Positions 30,197 through 42,338 of a DNA stretch of 64,000 nt are shown in pieces. Source of the stretch: Monomorium pharaonis (taxonomy: Eukaryota; Arthropoda; Insecta; Hymenoptera; Formicidae); assembly GCF_013373865.1 (NCBI RefSeq), contig NC_050474.1:12649045-12713044 (forward strand). The letters are read 5' to 3'. The position numbers were made by a program, and so were the translations under genes. The notes beneath the pieces were generated by a model that was given only the letters and a program-made list of their open reading frames with translations, was not told the origin of the DNA and ran no database searches. Position 1 is the stretch's first letter. Every line of letters begins with the position of its first letter.

Positions 30197-33100
30197 TTAT
30201 AGCGGTATTCGATAATGTCCTCACGGTAATGTTTCAACCGAATTGGGTATGAGGTATCTCTTGTCGTCATATGAACTTAGACCGATTTTGGACACCGTAT
30301 ATACTTCATGCATCTTGGATCTTATGCATAATTGGCGGCGCGTCATCTCGATCTCATCTCTCAAACACCGGGTGTAATCATCAAACGTTATGGTTCGCGC
30401 TACTACACTATTCTTGACACCTTTCGCCTTTTTAGTGTCCTTCTTTCCATCTACCTTTAACGCATACATCTTTGCTCTAAATCCAACGAACTCGGTCATC
30501 ATTACACCATTGTTCTCATCAGGCCCGGAACGTTTTTATTTTCAAGAGGCATACCGTATGTGTTGTCAACCGAATAATCGCTCGTGTCGAACCTAGCGAT
30601 ATCGCGTTTCATCGTCTCGTAAATATCCTCGCACTCGACGAGATATACGAGACTGTCGGTGTCGGTGTACATGACTTTACATTTGTCACGATACAGAGGT
30701 AACATATATTCATGGTGAAATTCATATAAATGTCATACATGTCTTAGAAATATCTAGGATACACATGCCTACGTAAATTGGCTTATATAATTTTACCTCG
30801 AGTTTTCTAAGTTCAACGGCGATTAAAAACACAAAAATACTCCGACTGTGAAAATTTGGTTTCGCGATCATTGCCTCCGCACCATACCGCCCTAAACATT
30901 TCGTCAACAACTTAACGTCAACATGATTGCGCACATTCTCCATGGTTTTACCAAACACCGCATTATTTATTAATTTATACAAGTTTTTTTCGAAATCATT
31001 TTTAGTGATGGTTCGGAATTGTGTGTTTAACTCTATGTATTTACAGAGCCACGGAGATTGTGCGAATTTTAACACGCGGTGTATCTTCGCGATATGAAGA
31101 CCGTGACGCGTGCACTGCTGCAGGTTGCGGTAGTGGATGACGTAACGTTTCTTATCATACAGCGTGGCGAGAAGTTTATATTCACGCTTGCCTGGTGGTT
31201 TATCATGTGTCGGGAAGAAAGGTAAGTCAGTGTGCTCATCATGAAGGTCTCAAGGATACTCGAGATCAACTTCGAGAATGTATCCTGCTGGTGAATCAGA
31301 AGCGATCGCACTCACATCAAACGTTGAAACATCTTCGACCCATTGAAATTCTTCATACGCGGCTGACACATTGTCCATCCAAATTATTGACGTCAAAGTA
31401 CATAAGGTATGACGATGGTTTCGATGGGTCGTATGACTGCATGTACTTGTTATTGGCTTGCGCAGGTCTGCCTGAACATTGACTGAGGCCACCGCGTATA
31501 TCGCGTTCTATAAACATTACCATGTCAATGTCAGTAAGCAGTTCGAAAGTGATGTTGATGTATTTTAACATAGCATCCCACGTGTATCCGGGGAGAGTGT
31601 AATAATGTGCGGGATCGAGACAATAACTTTTTAGGCATTTATCGCGGAAATTTAAAAAAATGTCGGCTAACAATAGCACATCCGTTTTCAAATATAGATC
31701 ACTATATTCACCTAATGTTCGAACGGATAATCATTTCCAGACATTCTCGGCGTGCGCGTAATCGCTCTCGGATACTGTATCAGAGGTCAGGGAACTGTAA
31801 AATGATGCGCGCGGTGGTAAACACGTGTCCTGCAGCTTGTCCACGCAATCCACGTACTCAAACGGAAATACACCTTTTCGTGTCAATAAATCGAAATCCT
31901 CGTCAGACAAGTGTAAAAATTTGGAACGTACAATTTTTAATTTTTCTTCGCCTAGAAACGATGCCAATTTTTCAAAACTGGTATTTAAAAATTTATATGA
32001 ATCTATAAACCGTAGTTTTATGTAATTGTGTGGATTTAATTTATCGGCTGTGTCTATGGCATGTTTTGTGAAAGAAATGTACTTTTCTTTCGTGATGGGG
32101 AGTATGTCGGTCTTCGCTTTGAACGCAGTGGCTATTTCCTTAATAATGAAATGTGAATCGTATCCAGATAAATTATGAAAAATAACCGGCATGTATGATA
32201 CATTTCGATAATTTAGATTACAAAGAGAATGCGCGGGACCGCGATAACGACCGGTCAGGTGACAATGATCGCGCACCCGCGTATCGTCTGGCGCAAACGG
32301 CTTATCATAGATATGACACCGCATCGCGCTACGGTATGCCTCCAATTGTTCCTCCGATAACGTTTTTATGGGGATATTAGTGGATAAACCAATCTTAATA
32401 TTATGCGCTAATTCTTCCAGTTGTTTGGTGAACCATGCGACACAATTTTTATCGCGACGAAACCTATACGTAGATAATGCGTCGTCGTATGAGAATCGCA
32501 CGTAGTATCCGATGATACTGAATACTTCATGTTATTGATATGTGTACGACGCTTGCTCTGCGTCGTGTTGTGTCTTCCGCGGCACACACTCGAAGTCTGC
32601 GTAGACGAAGGGCACTCGTTCCTTGTGGTTTATATTTCGGAAATTTAGCCATTTGTCGTCTTCGGCGGCAATGTGATAGCACAGTCATTCATCGTCTGAC
32701 AGTCCACATCGTGCGATTGCAGCCTCTCGCAAGACGGAAAATAGTGCAAGCACCTATAAAAATAAAGAAAACATTTTTAATAACTTGCTAAATTATGAAT
32801 TTTCTTTTCAATATACATATCAATCACAAATATATTTCTTGTGTTCATATTTGCTCAATTGGGAGCTGACGAGGCGGGGCAGATTTTTTATCCAGGCAAA
32901 ATGACCTACGCTGTCTTCGCGCAGATTTTGCAAGTATAATAAATTGACATACCTCTCTTTTTTGTCGTTGGAGAACCGCAACGGAAGAATCTTTAGCATC
33001 GCCATTTCCTTTTTGATTCCGTAGACGTTGATCGATACATTGTTAAAACTCTCAAATTTCCCAATGTTCTTTAGTGTAACGAGAATGTCATCAAACTTTA

Positions 33101-33916
33101 GAACTGTTATATAATGCGGATATGATGACTTCCTTTCTGAATTTCTTTCAGGGTGTAGTGCGGCGACCATTGACCACGCGACCATTGACCACCATTGTCC
33201 TTTGAATTAACGTTCATTACCGCACGTTTCATCATTATTTCTCGCGGTACTGTCACGTGACACCCCGCGTGTAAAAGATTGTACTCATTTACATTTAGAG
33301 TCAAATTTAAGATTCGCGAAAGCGCCCATCCACTGTCGCGTTCTTGAAACTCTTCGAGCGACGCTAATGTGAGCTCGATAACGCGTCGCTCATACCACTC
33401 GTCCAAATCTGACGCTCGAAATAGTTCACAATTTTTAGTGTTTATACTTTTGTTTGCACGTTTATCACCCGTTACAAACATGCCGTTAAACGCAGTGTTC
33501 ACTTTCACACTATTGTGTTTTTCTAGAGCGTCCCGCACTCGCTCAAGTACTATACCATCTGTATATTCTAAAAACGTTCGCGGTTCAATATAGTTTGTAT
33601 TTATCACCACACCTGTCTGAATGCGATTCTCGAACGCTACATCTATTTCTCACCACACGAGTTTGTCCGCGTTATTACCGCCTACATGCACAAAACGTCT
33701 TTGTAATCGCGGTTTTTCACTCTCGAGTCGCGCGATCCTCACAACCAACGATTGTCTCTGTCCGACGGCAAGCCGAGGACGCTTGATGCGGCTATGTTCC
33801 TCAAGCTGTTGTATAAATTCGTTGCATCGCTGTAACCACATGAAACACTCGCCCAAGTTAGCGACTCTGTTTACTTGCTCTGACAGCTCGCGTTCCATTT
33901 GCTCAAAATGTTCCAT
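30197..33916 (-). pseudogene. Polinton protein-primed DNA polymerase B, broken
   Basis: The N-terminus is at 33916 (MEHFEQMERE). An in-frame TGA occurs at 33650-33652. Conserved N-terminal blocks follow at 33610-33107 and 33185-32820. A treble-clef/HNH-like Cys-His block (DHCHLTGRYRG) and the exonuclease motif FHNLSGYDSHF lie in 32501-31731. The third exonuclease region and motif A (YFDVNNLDG) are in 31691-31353. Motif B (KNLYKLINNAVFGKTMEN) is in 31075-30722 and motif C (YTDTDS) in 30705-30502. The C-terminus ends past another TGA at 30197-30199. Original length was about 1,240 residues. At least five frame changes or stops inactivate it. Confidence 0.85.
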
Positions 33917-34035
33917 GTTTTTTTATAATGTTTTTGACACTTTTAGCAATCACTTTTTAAATTTTAGCAATCACAGTCTTTTACAAAGCACTTGCACGCG
34001 ACGTAGTACGTTAATTCATGATATCGTTCCGCTCT

Positions 34036-34502
34036 CTAGAATGCTGCAATGTCATCACTGAATGTCATCACTAAATGATTAGGATTCTCATCAAAAACCA
34101 ATATTTCAATCTGCAGTCCGTTAAAATCCACAGGAATGGTTACGAAGCTCATCACATCCTCGTATTTACGAATAAATTCATCTATCCATCCATTGGTCAT
34201 TAAACGAATGTAATAATTCCACTCACATCGGAAAATGTTTGGTCTGGTAAAATAATCTGTCTTGACCTCGCGAAGAAATTTTTTCTGCAAGTGTCTAGGC
34301 CAATGCTCATAGTGTTGACATATCTCGATTTTAGCCTGTTTCATGAAACGTCTATCGGTTCCTCGCACGCCCAGTTCTTTGTCTCGAAGAAAACGCGTGA
34401 TGGATCCATGTTTTAATGATAATAAATCTTCTCTGTCGAGATCTAGGATGTGCCTAATTTCATATTCTTTGCAGCTCGATAATCTGTCTCTTCATAATCC
34501 AT
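34036..34502 (-). pseudogene. Polinton accessory protein, single frameshift
   Basis: The ATG at 34502 opens MDYEETDYR, then a frameshift near 34460 moves the reading to a frame open to 34036 (about 140 codons, including ITRFLRDKELG and WPRHLQKKFLREVKTDYF). The composition is charged, without a domain I recognise. It sits upstream of the polymerase on the same strand. Confidence 0.45.
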
Positions 34503-34528
34503 GGTACATAATTTTATACTAAAAGTCT

Positions 34529-35011
34529 TTAATGTGTGCACACTGGATACATATTGCACGGAATCAACACAAACATAGGCTGTCTGCAATTCGAACAGTA
34601 TTTGCCGTCTCATCTACCGAACGCGTCAGTTACATGTTTTCGAAAGACATGCATTAGATTGAAATCTGTGTCCGCTATTTGCATGATACATTCGGCACAG
34701 GCTGAATAAGTACCACAAGTAGTATAATAAAAATATATGGCACAATGTCTCGTACGTGCAGTTATCATGCTCACTTCCGCATGTGTCAAATGTTTCTCAA
34801 TGGTGTTATTAAACTCTTCACTGCAATCACTTGTATAATTACTGTCCTCAGATACTACAATCTCTTCATCGTCATCATCCATCACATCTTTAAAGTTAAC
34901 ATCTATAACGTCCATCACGTCGCCATCATCCATTTGGAGCATATCATTCACAAAATTTTCATTATTTACATCATTTACAAAATTTTCCAGATCATTAAAC
35001 TGATCGTTCAT
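34529..35011 (-). pseudogene. Acidic protein with C-terminal zinc-binding region
   Basis: 134 codons from ATG (35011) to TAG at 34610-34612. The first 75 residues are very acidic with Asn/Asp-Val repeats (DVMDVIDV, DVMDDDDEE). The C-terminal half has CGTYSACAEC. After the TAG a neighbouring frame continues with YCSNCRQP and ends PVCTH at 34529, completing a plausible C4/C4-like zinc module. One frameshift therefore separates the two halves. Function unknown; an acidic-plus-zinc design would suit a regulator or ubiquitin-pathway protein. Confidence 0.45.
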
Positions 35012-35149
35012 TTTTCATGTCGCGTTAATTCACATTCGAATCACTTTTCGTGTCGCGTTCGGATCATCAAATGTGATACCATGCGCTTCCCGACCAGTTA
35101 TATATATTCTCTTCATTTCTTTGTTTTAACCGAAGCATTGTCATATCAC

Positions 35150-35480
35150 CATTAGTACATCTGCGCTTCACTTTTGCAAGATTTGCATTCTTCGAATGCA
35201 CGATTTTGAATAATCTCATCAGAAGATATGACAAATGATTTATGTACGTGCCTAAAACATATTTTGACAGCAGCCATACATCAGCGCTTGACTTTTGCAA
35301 GATTATTTGAATGTGATTTTTTTGAATGATCTCATCAGAAAATATGTATCAAATAATTTTTGTACGTGCCTAAAACATATTTTTGCATCACAGCTGCCAT
35401 ACATCGGCGCTGACTTTTGCAAAATTTGCATTTTTTGAATGTATAATTTTTAAATGATCTTATCAAAAATATGTCAAATG
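35150..35480. repeat. ~122-bp imperfect tandem repeat (2.7 copies)
   Basis: Units start near 35158, 35282 and 35405. Each contains gcgct-gacttttgcaa, then gaatgatctcatcagaa, then gtacgtgcctaaaacatat (partly lost in the last). A short minus-strand frame across them is low-confidence. The array lies just upstream of the spliced gene and could be a regulatory or terminal Polinton repeat. Confidence 0.6.
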
Positions 35481-35540
35481 AAGACTATGGGATTTGTTCC
35501 TACTCTTATTGGGGTATGTAGAGAGGTGTACAGAGAAAAG

Positions 35541-35576
35541 TATAAAAAGAGTTCTGACAACGGATACCATGTCACC
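35541..35576 (+). promoter_or_regulatory. TATA promoter of the spliced gene
   Basis: TATAAAAAG at 35541-35549, with an initiator-like GTCACC whose A (35574) is 33 nt downstream. A short upstream ATG at 35569 opens a small frame before the main ATG at 35647. Confidence 0.5.
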
Positions 35577-35646
35577 CGTTTACAAGACGGACAGGTTTCT
35601 GAAACGTTGTCGCTCGGTTAATCGGTGAAAGACGAACTTCTCGAAG

Positions 35647-36375
35647 ATGAACTATTACGTTCCGATCCAGCAAAATGAAACGTGTAATAAACCGTAAGTA
35701 TTTTTAATTTTTAAATTCTTGTCGTCTATATTCCCTTCAACATTTATTCACATTTTATTTCTAATTTTTTGTATTCTTTTTTACAGAATATTATCGCAAC
35801 CGCGCTATATCCCGTGCATCTTGGGAAGGAGATATGCTTTGACTGTCATAGTATATAAATATTTGGATATCGGAATCAGTGTGGGTGAATCTATACCCTG
35901 TGTAGAATTATTGATTGGTGACAACCGAGGTAATCAACTACACCTGATCTATGCGATGTGGAAAACGTTCATCGAGAGACGTGCGGATAATGCACAACTC
36001 ATGCAGGCAGCTGTACCTTCTTCAAGAATTCTGATTCATGATCTAGTTATAGATCTTGTAAATATACGTAAAGAAAATATTATAAAGTTAACATTATATA
36101 ATACTAGTATGTATATGAAACCATCAACCATACAATTCTTATTAGAACTAGAAGATTGTGTTGAACAAGTATGCTATCAAATGCATCAAAATATTTATAT
36201 TGTTGGTGAAAAATATAAACAATTTGTTACTATTTTACGTCAAAATCATATCACCAATAAAAGTGATGCTGTAAAGATATTACATAAAAAATATGATAAG
36301 ACGTGTCTCGTAGATTGCGAGTTATTGGCTTATGCATCCAACAATATTGTATATGGTGCTTTACAAAACGAATAA
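35647..36375 (+). CDS. Intact two-exon gene at Polinton right edge, unknown
   Basis: Exon 1 (35647-35693) begins with ATG and ends in a GTAAGT donor. A 93-nt intron (35694-35786) ends in a T-rich tract and TTACAG. Exon 2 runs to a TAA at 36373-36375. The junction keeps the frame and gives about 212 residues. The conserved-looking start of exon 2 (QPRYIPCILGRRYALTV, then KYLDIGISVGESIPCVELL) is reminiscent of uncharacterised repeated proteins of hymenopteran genomes. No catalytic motif is evident. The last 75 bp of coding sequence are partly duplicated just downstream (36388-36450), followed by AATAAA signals. The gene is undamaged, unlike most of the Polinton. Confidence 0.65.
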
Positions 36376-36512
36376 ATGAAAAATCATAGATTGTGAACTT
36401 ATGCATCAGACAAATATTGTATATGATGATTATGAAATAAATAAATGAAAAAATTAATAAATAATTAATCTAACTTATTTTCTCTGTGCCCTATTCCTTT
36501 GCGGTATAATGG

Positions 36513-36923
36513 CGATTTTCGAAGTCAAGAAACGTCGGCGATGGTTGACATTTGGATGAGTACCCGCGGTTTTTTCAGATACAAAGATTAAACATGCTTT
36601 AACAGGTACGACTGTAGCTTGGCTGAAACATATATAGTCTTCTTTTTCTTACAAAATTACCGTAGAAATAATTAGAATTTTTTATTTTTTAGTACATTAT
36701 TTCGACCGTGATATGTTTAATATATCACGGTCGAAATAATGTACTAAAAAATAAAAAATTCTAATTATTTCTACGGTAATTTTGTAAGAAAAAGAAGACT
36801 ATATATGTTTCAGCTAAGCTACAGTCGTACCTGTTAAAGCATGTTTAATCTTTGTATCTGAAAAAACCGCGGGTACTCATCCAAATGTCAACCATCGCCG
36901 ACGTTTCTTGACTTCGAAAATCG
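36513..36923. repeat. Near-perfect 411-bp palindrome
   Basis: Arms 36513-36714 and 36722-36923 (202 bp each) are almost perfect reverse complements around a 7-bp loop gtttaat; I saw one T/C difference. No coding and no clear target duplication. Such young symmetry points to a recent hairpin MITE or a recent inverted duplication. Confidence 0.8.
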
Positions 36924-38700
36924 TACGCATCCTAACGCTTCGTGATGATCCATGAATACTTCTTGTTTATGCATACATATTTGTTAGAGATCATTACAAT
37001 AAATGTTGTCAGAAGGATGAAACATATGTAGTTAACACAAACGAGGATGAATGTTGCATTATGTCTACATCGGATCTTAGTGATGGATATAATTCTTTTC
37101 CTTCAAGGGGAATTGTAAGATGCGCTTGAGCATCGAAATTTAGTTTAGTTACTGTGTCTTAAGTCTGACGAATCCTGTCGGCGCGCAGTTTAAAGTAAAG
37201 CTAAGAAAATTAATTTAATAAAAAAAAAATTAAAAAAAAGAATTATATCCATTACTAAGATCCGATGTAGACCGTTAGGCGATTTACAACTCATTGATGT
37301 TTTTTATTTTTTGTTCAAGTTTTTTTTAATACTCAGAAACTCTTAAAAAATATTTATAGAAATATTTAAAATTTTTTTAAATTAATCAGAATTTTTTATT
37401 TTTTAAATTTTTCTGAGAAACGCTCCAATTCTTATAAAAAAATCGGAACATTTATCAGAAATCCTGAAAAATTTTTTTTAATTCTGACAAATTTTTTCAT
37501 CAGGGTACATTACGATATCTCAAGAAATTCCTTAGATATCCTCTGGATATCTAAGGAATTGTTTGAGATATCTACTTGGAGAAGTTCTAATGAATACTTT
37601 AAGAAGTTCTGAGGAATTCCAACAAGTAATTCTGTATAAATACTTCAAGAAGTTCTTGGAAATTCCAACAAGTAATTTCTGTGTACATACTTTAAGAAGT
37701 TCTGAGGAATTCGAATCATGATGCATGTAACTTCCTACGTTATTCTTAAAGCATTCTTCTATGAATTCCTAAGGATTTACTGTTCAGAAAGGAAGAATAC
37801 TTTATAAAATCTTTAAGAAGAAACTGTACTATCTGGGATTAGGATAATAAATTAATAGATTTTCTTATTTTAAAGGATACAAGATTGCGTGCTTTATAAA
37901 AATTAATGCGGAGATGTAGAAGGGCGAAGCCCCTTCTATTGCGCTCACGCATTCGCTGCACTATATGGATTTGCGACTTTAAGTAAAGCAGAGATATCAT
38001 GTATCGTTTTTATAAAACTTTTTTTGTTAATAACTTTTTAACGAATCACGAGCGATTGTTAAAATCTTTTGAAGATTACTCAGGAGGGTGACCTTCGTAA
38101 CATATGTCAAGGTTAAGGTCAACGGAGCGGGCTCCCCTGATCGAAATATTTACCAACAAAATTTCTGAACTGACCATTTCCTTTATCAGTTATCAAATCA
38201 TTTAGCAAACACATATTGATGGTTAATTACCTTCTCTTTAAATAAAACTGTTTTGAACACCATCGCCTTTGTTTCCTTTTTTAATAAATTAATAGTAATA
38301 AAACAGACACTGTCTATAGCAACATCTTCATCTTCCATATTTTTCCGGTGACTTCGACCAACTAGAGTTGAGGTAAGTCGAGGCAATGTGGAACAGTGTC
38401 TCGTTTTACCTCAATTTTGCAATTCGAGGCATTCAATTATTCGGTGTGGTCTCTGCTTGCCTCATTCGCGTTTGTCCTCAAGTCTGTATCTGCCTTTATA
38501 CACGATACTTCTTGTTACCTGTGCGTTGTGAGTATGGCTCGTGAATGTAAATTTACAGATTAGTCAAGGTTAGGTTTGCGAAAGTGATAAAGTGTCAATG
38601 ATCTTGCAAGAGTTACCGTATGTCGTGAAATGGCGCCCATGAGAGTGCAATAATAAAGCTAGATATAAATAAAGTATCAGCTGATCGTAAGATAAATTAA
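36924..38700. repeat. Spacer with MITE, tandem repeats and dispersed repeat copy
   Basis: No gene is seen. 37059-37270 is a small MITE with 35-bp inverted ends starting GTCTACATCGGATCTTAGTG. 37500-37740 holds about four diverged copies of a 55-60 bp unit with gaagttctgaggaattcc. 37900-38180 contains an inverted copy of the repeat family at 2880-3030 (shared aggttaaggtcaa region). 38198-38700 is unassigned. Confidence 0.55.
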
Positions 38701-39887
38701 GGGGGGCGTCTACATTAAAAGGTCAAAATTAAGCACTGTTTTATAATTTTTTCTAATGAAACTAAGCAATGGGTCTTTTTGCGATTTTTATCACTTATTG
38801 TGCATGTCTTTAGGTATTCAAAATAATTTTTATTATAAAATTTTATTCACTTAAGTATAAGTTGTTAGCGAAAATGTACAACTGCCTTAAAAAATTCCTT
38901 CTACACTGCGTGCATGATAACATCCAGTAGAATCGGCTGAAAGGAAAAAAACAAAGTTTTTTGTAAAGTTTATAAGTATAGCTTCTAAGTGAACCTAAGA
39001 AAGTCATACATTTATTATAAAAAATTTATAAAATGGCGCTTTGAAAAAAAAATCGGTCTTTTGTGAACAATTTTTGACTTTTTTTTAATAACTTTTTTTT
39101 AGATGACTTTTAATTTATATTTTCGGTTCACACAGAAGATAATTTAATAACCTTTAATTAAAAAAAAGTGGATCCGTCGATTAGTTTTTTCTTTAATCAT
39201 GCACGCAGTTTCGAAAAAAGTGGTTTCTATAAAAAGGTGTTTAAAGTTTCCGAACAAAGAATAAGATTGCTAATGATTGTTTATCCATACTTTTCGATTA
39301 ATCTGCTATCCCTGCTCCATATAAAATATCCCCAGTGTCCTCATACAATAAAATTCTTTTCCAATAGCCGTTGTTTGTCGTAAGTACGCAGCAGATCTGC
39401 TACGACAATTTTGGTTAGTCATGCGATTTTCGTTTATTCTATCCGCAACACCTCTGCATACTGGTTCAATAACTATTTCCATGCATGACATGATTCTTAG
39501 AACCGAAAAATAGTCTTCATTGAAAATTCCAGCAGCTATATAGGCAGCAATTTCAATGATTTTGCGGTCGCAATGGAGGTGTTTTGGGGCAAGTCGCCAA
39601 ATCGTCACATTAAAACTTTCATTAGCATTTTGTGTATACCCACCTAAATACCTCTCAAGTAATTCTTTCCTTGATAGATTTTCCAGCAGGCAATGTACCT
39701 TTTCAAAGACCGTTGGGGATTCTTACCTGCCGTCCCGCTCGGAGCGCTCGGAACATGCGCACTTCACGTGCTTATTTCGGCCTGGTACAATTTGAATCTA
39801 TACTTGGGACTTCAGAAGCATGTTCTACGGATGAAATATTATCGATTTAAGCAAAAATTTTTTTATTTTCTAATGTAGACGCCCCCT
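38701..39887 (-). mobile_element. TTAA-flanked Kolobok-like transposon, internally deleted
   Basis: 1,187 bp between TTAA duplications (38697-38700, 39888-39891), with terminal inverted repeats (G/A)GGGGGCGTCTACATTA. A minus-strand remnant of the transposase is readable. It includes YLGGYTQNANESFN and, in the open frame 39608-39306, TIWRLAPKHLHC and EIAAYIAAGIFNE. This matches blocks I associate with the Mutator-like transposase domain of Kolobok elements. Confidence 0.7.
39306..39690 (-). pseudogene. Kolobok-like transposase C-terminal remnant
   Basis: About 100 codons are open (39608-39306), preceded by roughly 27 codons in the same coding sense up to a frame change near 39690. It contains the conserved NANESFN...WRLAPKH block and ends near RMTNQNCRSRS, where the frame decays. 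It is too short for a working transposase and lies within the TTAA element. Confidence 0.6.
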
Positions 39888-39891
39888 TTAA

Positions 39892-40681
39892 ATAATAATA
39901 CTGGAAAGTTGGCAGAGGAATACTTTTGTTATCCATCTATTGATGGCACAAAAATAATGAAATAACGGTTTACTTGCGTGAGATAACAGGGTTGTAAATA
40001 AATAGTGACTTTGCGGCCGATAAAAAGCCATGAAAAGAACCACTGTCGATGAATATGTAAAACAACATATTACAGTATTTGAAGGAAAAAAGGAATGCAG
40101 ATGTGCTTATTATTAACATTATTATACTCAAATTAATTATCAATTTATTAGATATCATAATATTACTATTTTTGTTCATTTTATAATTGTGTTGCAAAAA
40201 TTTATTCGACGCATAGTTTAGTAAATTTTAAAAATTATAATTTTATATTCGCATGCCAAATTTTACATCAAATTTTAATGTAATTCTAAGACTCTAGAGA
40301 CTAAAACTTACATTATGAAAATTAAGATGTTCTAATCACGTTTTAAATACGAATAATCTACGACATGTATACAATACCGAAAATTATTAAAAAACAATTA
40401 TATAAAAGTAAAAATATTGGTACTTTTAGAATGCACAAAAAATGTTAATTTATTAATTTTTTCCAAATTAACAAAAAATTGTCTATGCAAAGGGAAAAGT
40501 GTTAAAGATTCCCATATAAAAAAATTTCGTTTTTATATTACATTAACTTCATTTACAAGTAAAATTAATTGATAGTCTATTTTGTAATTGTTAATTTTGT
40601 TTAGAGTAATCTAACTTTAAAAAATTATAACATTTTTATTTAATATAAATAATGCTTTTTGAAGTTTTAATTTAATTTAAT
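39892..40681. other. AT-rich spacer
   Basis: No coding or recognised repeat; mostly A/T with short homopolymers. A minus-strand frame of 75 codons at 39970-40197 looks like chance. Confidence 0.4.
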
Positions 40682-41060
40682 TTAAAAATATTAAAAGAAT
40701 ATATCGCCAATTAGTAGCCGGCACTCGGTGTAATTGTGCAACTATTTATTGCAACTATTTATACAAATCTAACGTTGAATAATAAACGCAGTTGAATAAA
40801 GAATACAATTATGCAACGTAAACGCAATAAAAATGCACATTAAGTACGCATATATTTTGACTTACATTTTGAGTCTTCTTCAATGCTATCATCGAAAATA
40901 CAAACAAGTCAAAAATTCATGTCGAATGTTCAGGTCAGAATACATAACTATGTGTGAAACTGTGAGGCATTTAAGATCAACTTCAATCCGGAACAACAGT
41001 CAACTGAACACATTAACAATAAAATGATTACTTATTCGCCAGTGATTACAAAAGAAAAAA

Positions 41061-42297
41061 CAATGTAATTATTACGTTTGACCTGACTGGCCTCAAATAT
41101 ATTCAACAAATAGCGCACAACGTTTTGACCGTTGGTTTCGGTCCTTATCAAGTGCTTAGATACGTAAAAAATATGTGGTACACATTTTTGAGTTATAATA
41201 TGTGCCTAGATATCATCTAAAAGGCAATATAAACGAAATAAATTGCAGAAGAGTTGCCCTAAAAATATAAATCAATAATAACGTTTATAAATCAAAAGTA
41301 GTGTCAAGTTTGTGTAACAAAAAATAATAAATGATTGGATACATTGAAGTCTAATGTGTGTGTTTCCTTCGAGATCTGAGGCTCGACTAAGCGACGACTT
41401 ACCGTTAGACTCCGCACCGCCGTTTAGACTTTAATGTATTTAATCTGTCTGCGATTGTCGCAATATAAAATCGCTGGGACCCTATGGATGGGAGCAGGGT
41501 GAGAGGACGTTGCGGCAGTAATGCTCACGAATAAATATATAGATGTTTAATTATTATATTACACAGAGTGATCAGAAAGAATCTGATCTATCACAGAAGT
41601 GAGGTTATTCAATATGAGAGTGCACTTAGTCTAAATTGAGCTTACAATGTCTTTCACTGCGAGATAAACTGTTCTCACTCGCTCGGGTCGATCGTATTAA
41701 TCGAGAACCGGCCTGGTGATGGTGATGCCTCTGAGCCGTGTGATCCACGTGGCGCCGGCTTGCGCTGCACGTGGCGAGTCTGAGCTGACGGTGTTGATGC
41801 ACTTGAGAAATCACTGATGCGACTACAAATGAGCTGACTCGTATTCTGTTCTTAATGAGAGCGTCGAATGTCCACGGAATGAGAAACACAATAAAACCTG
41901 CCTGCATATACGATCACGCGTTCGTACACACGGTAGCCATAGCACATTGCTGAAAACAGTCCGTCTTCCCGAGTCGGTCGGGTCTGCGCATGCGCGATGC
42001 GCCGATCCTAGTTAATCTTTGTCCGTGGCGCCCGGCGGATGCTGCCATCTAGCCGATCGCGAAATTAATACATTTAATGATTCTCGAACATAATCATTTA
42101 TTATTTTTTACTACACAAACTTGACCACACTTTTGAGTTGTGATATCTAGGCACATATATATACAACTCAAAATGTGTACTACATAATTTTTACGTATCT
42201 AAGCACTTGATAAGGACCGAAATCAACGGTCGAAACGTTGTGTGCTATTTGTTAAATATATTTGAAGCCAGTCAGATCAAACGTAATAATTACATTG
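41061..42297. mobile_element. TIR element carrying a solo BEL LTR
   Basis: Arms of about 165 bp (41061-41225 and 42128-42297) begin CAATGTAATTATTACGTTTG. The interior is dominated by the solo LTR at 41446-42090. It has no coding. It interrupts the left arm of the 40.7-45.2 kb hairpin. Confidence 0.6.
41446..42090. repeat. Solo BEL/Pao-type LTR
   Basis: 645 bp starting TGTCTGCGATTGTCGC and ending GATTCTCGAACA, flanked by a perfect 5-bp duplication TAATC (41441-41445, 42091-42095). The inner segment cctatggatggga and the terminal tgattctcgaaca are shared with the LTR at 58468-58864. A solo LTR formed by LTR-LTR recombination explains this. Confidence 0.65.
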
Positions 42298-42338
42298 CTT
42301 GAAAACATTAAGTTGATTACCAAATAGGGAAAATTTCC

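Larger units (their letters stand above)
18800..36400. mobile_element. Decayed Polinton (Maverick)
   Basis: The block carries the Polinton gene set: capsid, penton, protease, PLA2-like protein, ATPase, integrase and protein-primed polymerase. The genes lie in three blocks, leftward capsid genes, rightward ATPase to integrase, and leftward polymerase, with a divergent promoter at 22.8 kb. The limits are approximate because no terminal inverted repeats or 6-bp target duplications could be found. Most genes are broken by stops and frameshifts. Later hairpin insertions sit between 26.4 and 29.8 kb. Confidence 0.85.

Noticed and set aside
35150..35480. CRISPR-like regular repeats
   Set aside because: Units are 122 bp, imperfect and without unique spacers; the window is eukaryotic.
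41626..41907. 93-codon minus frame rich in His and Arg
   Set aside because: It lies wholly inside the solo LTR; no motif or start context supports it.
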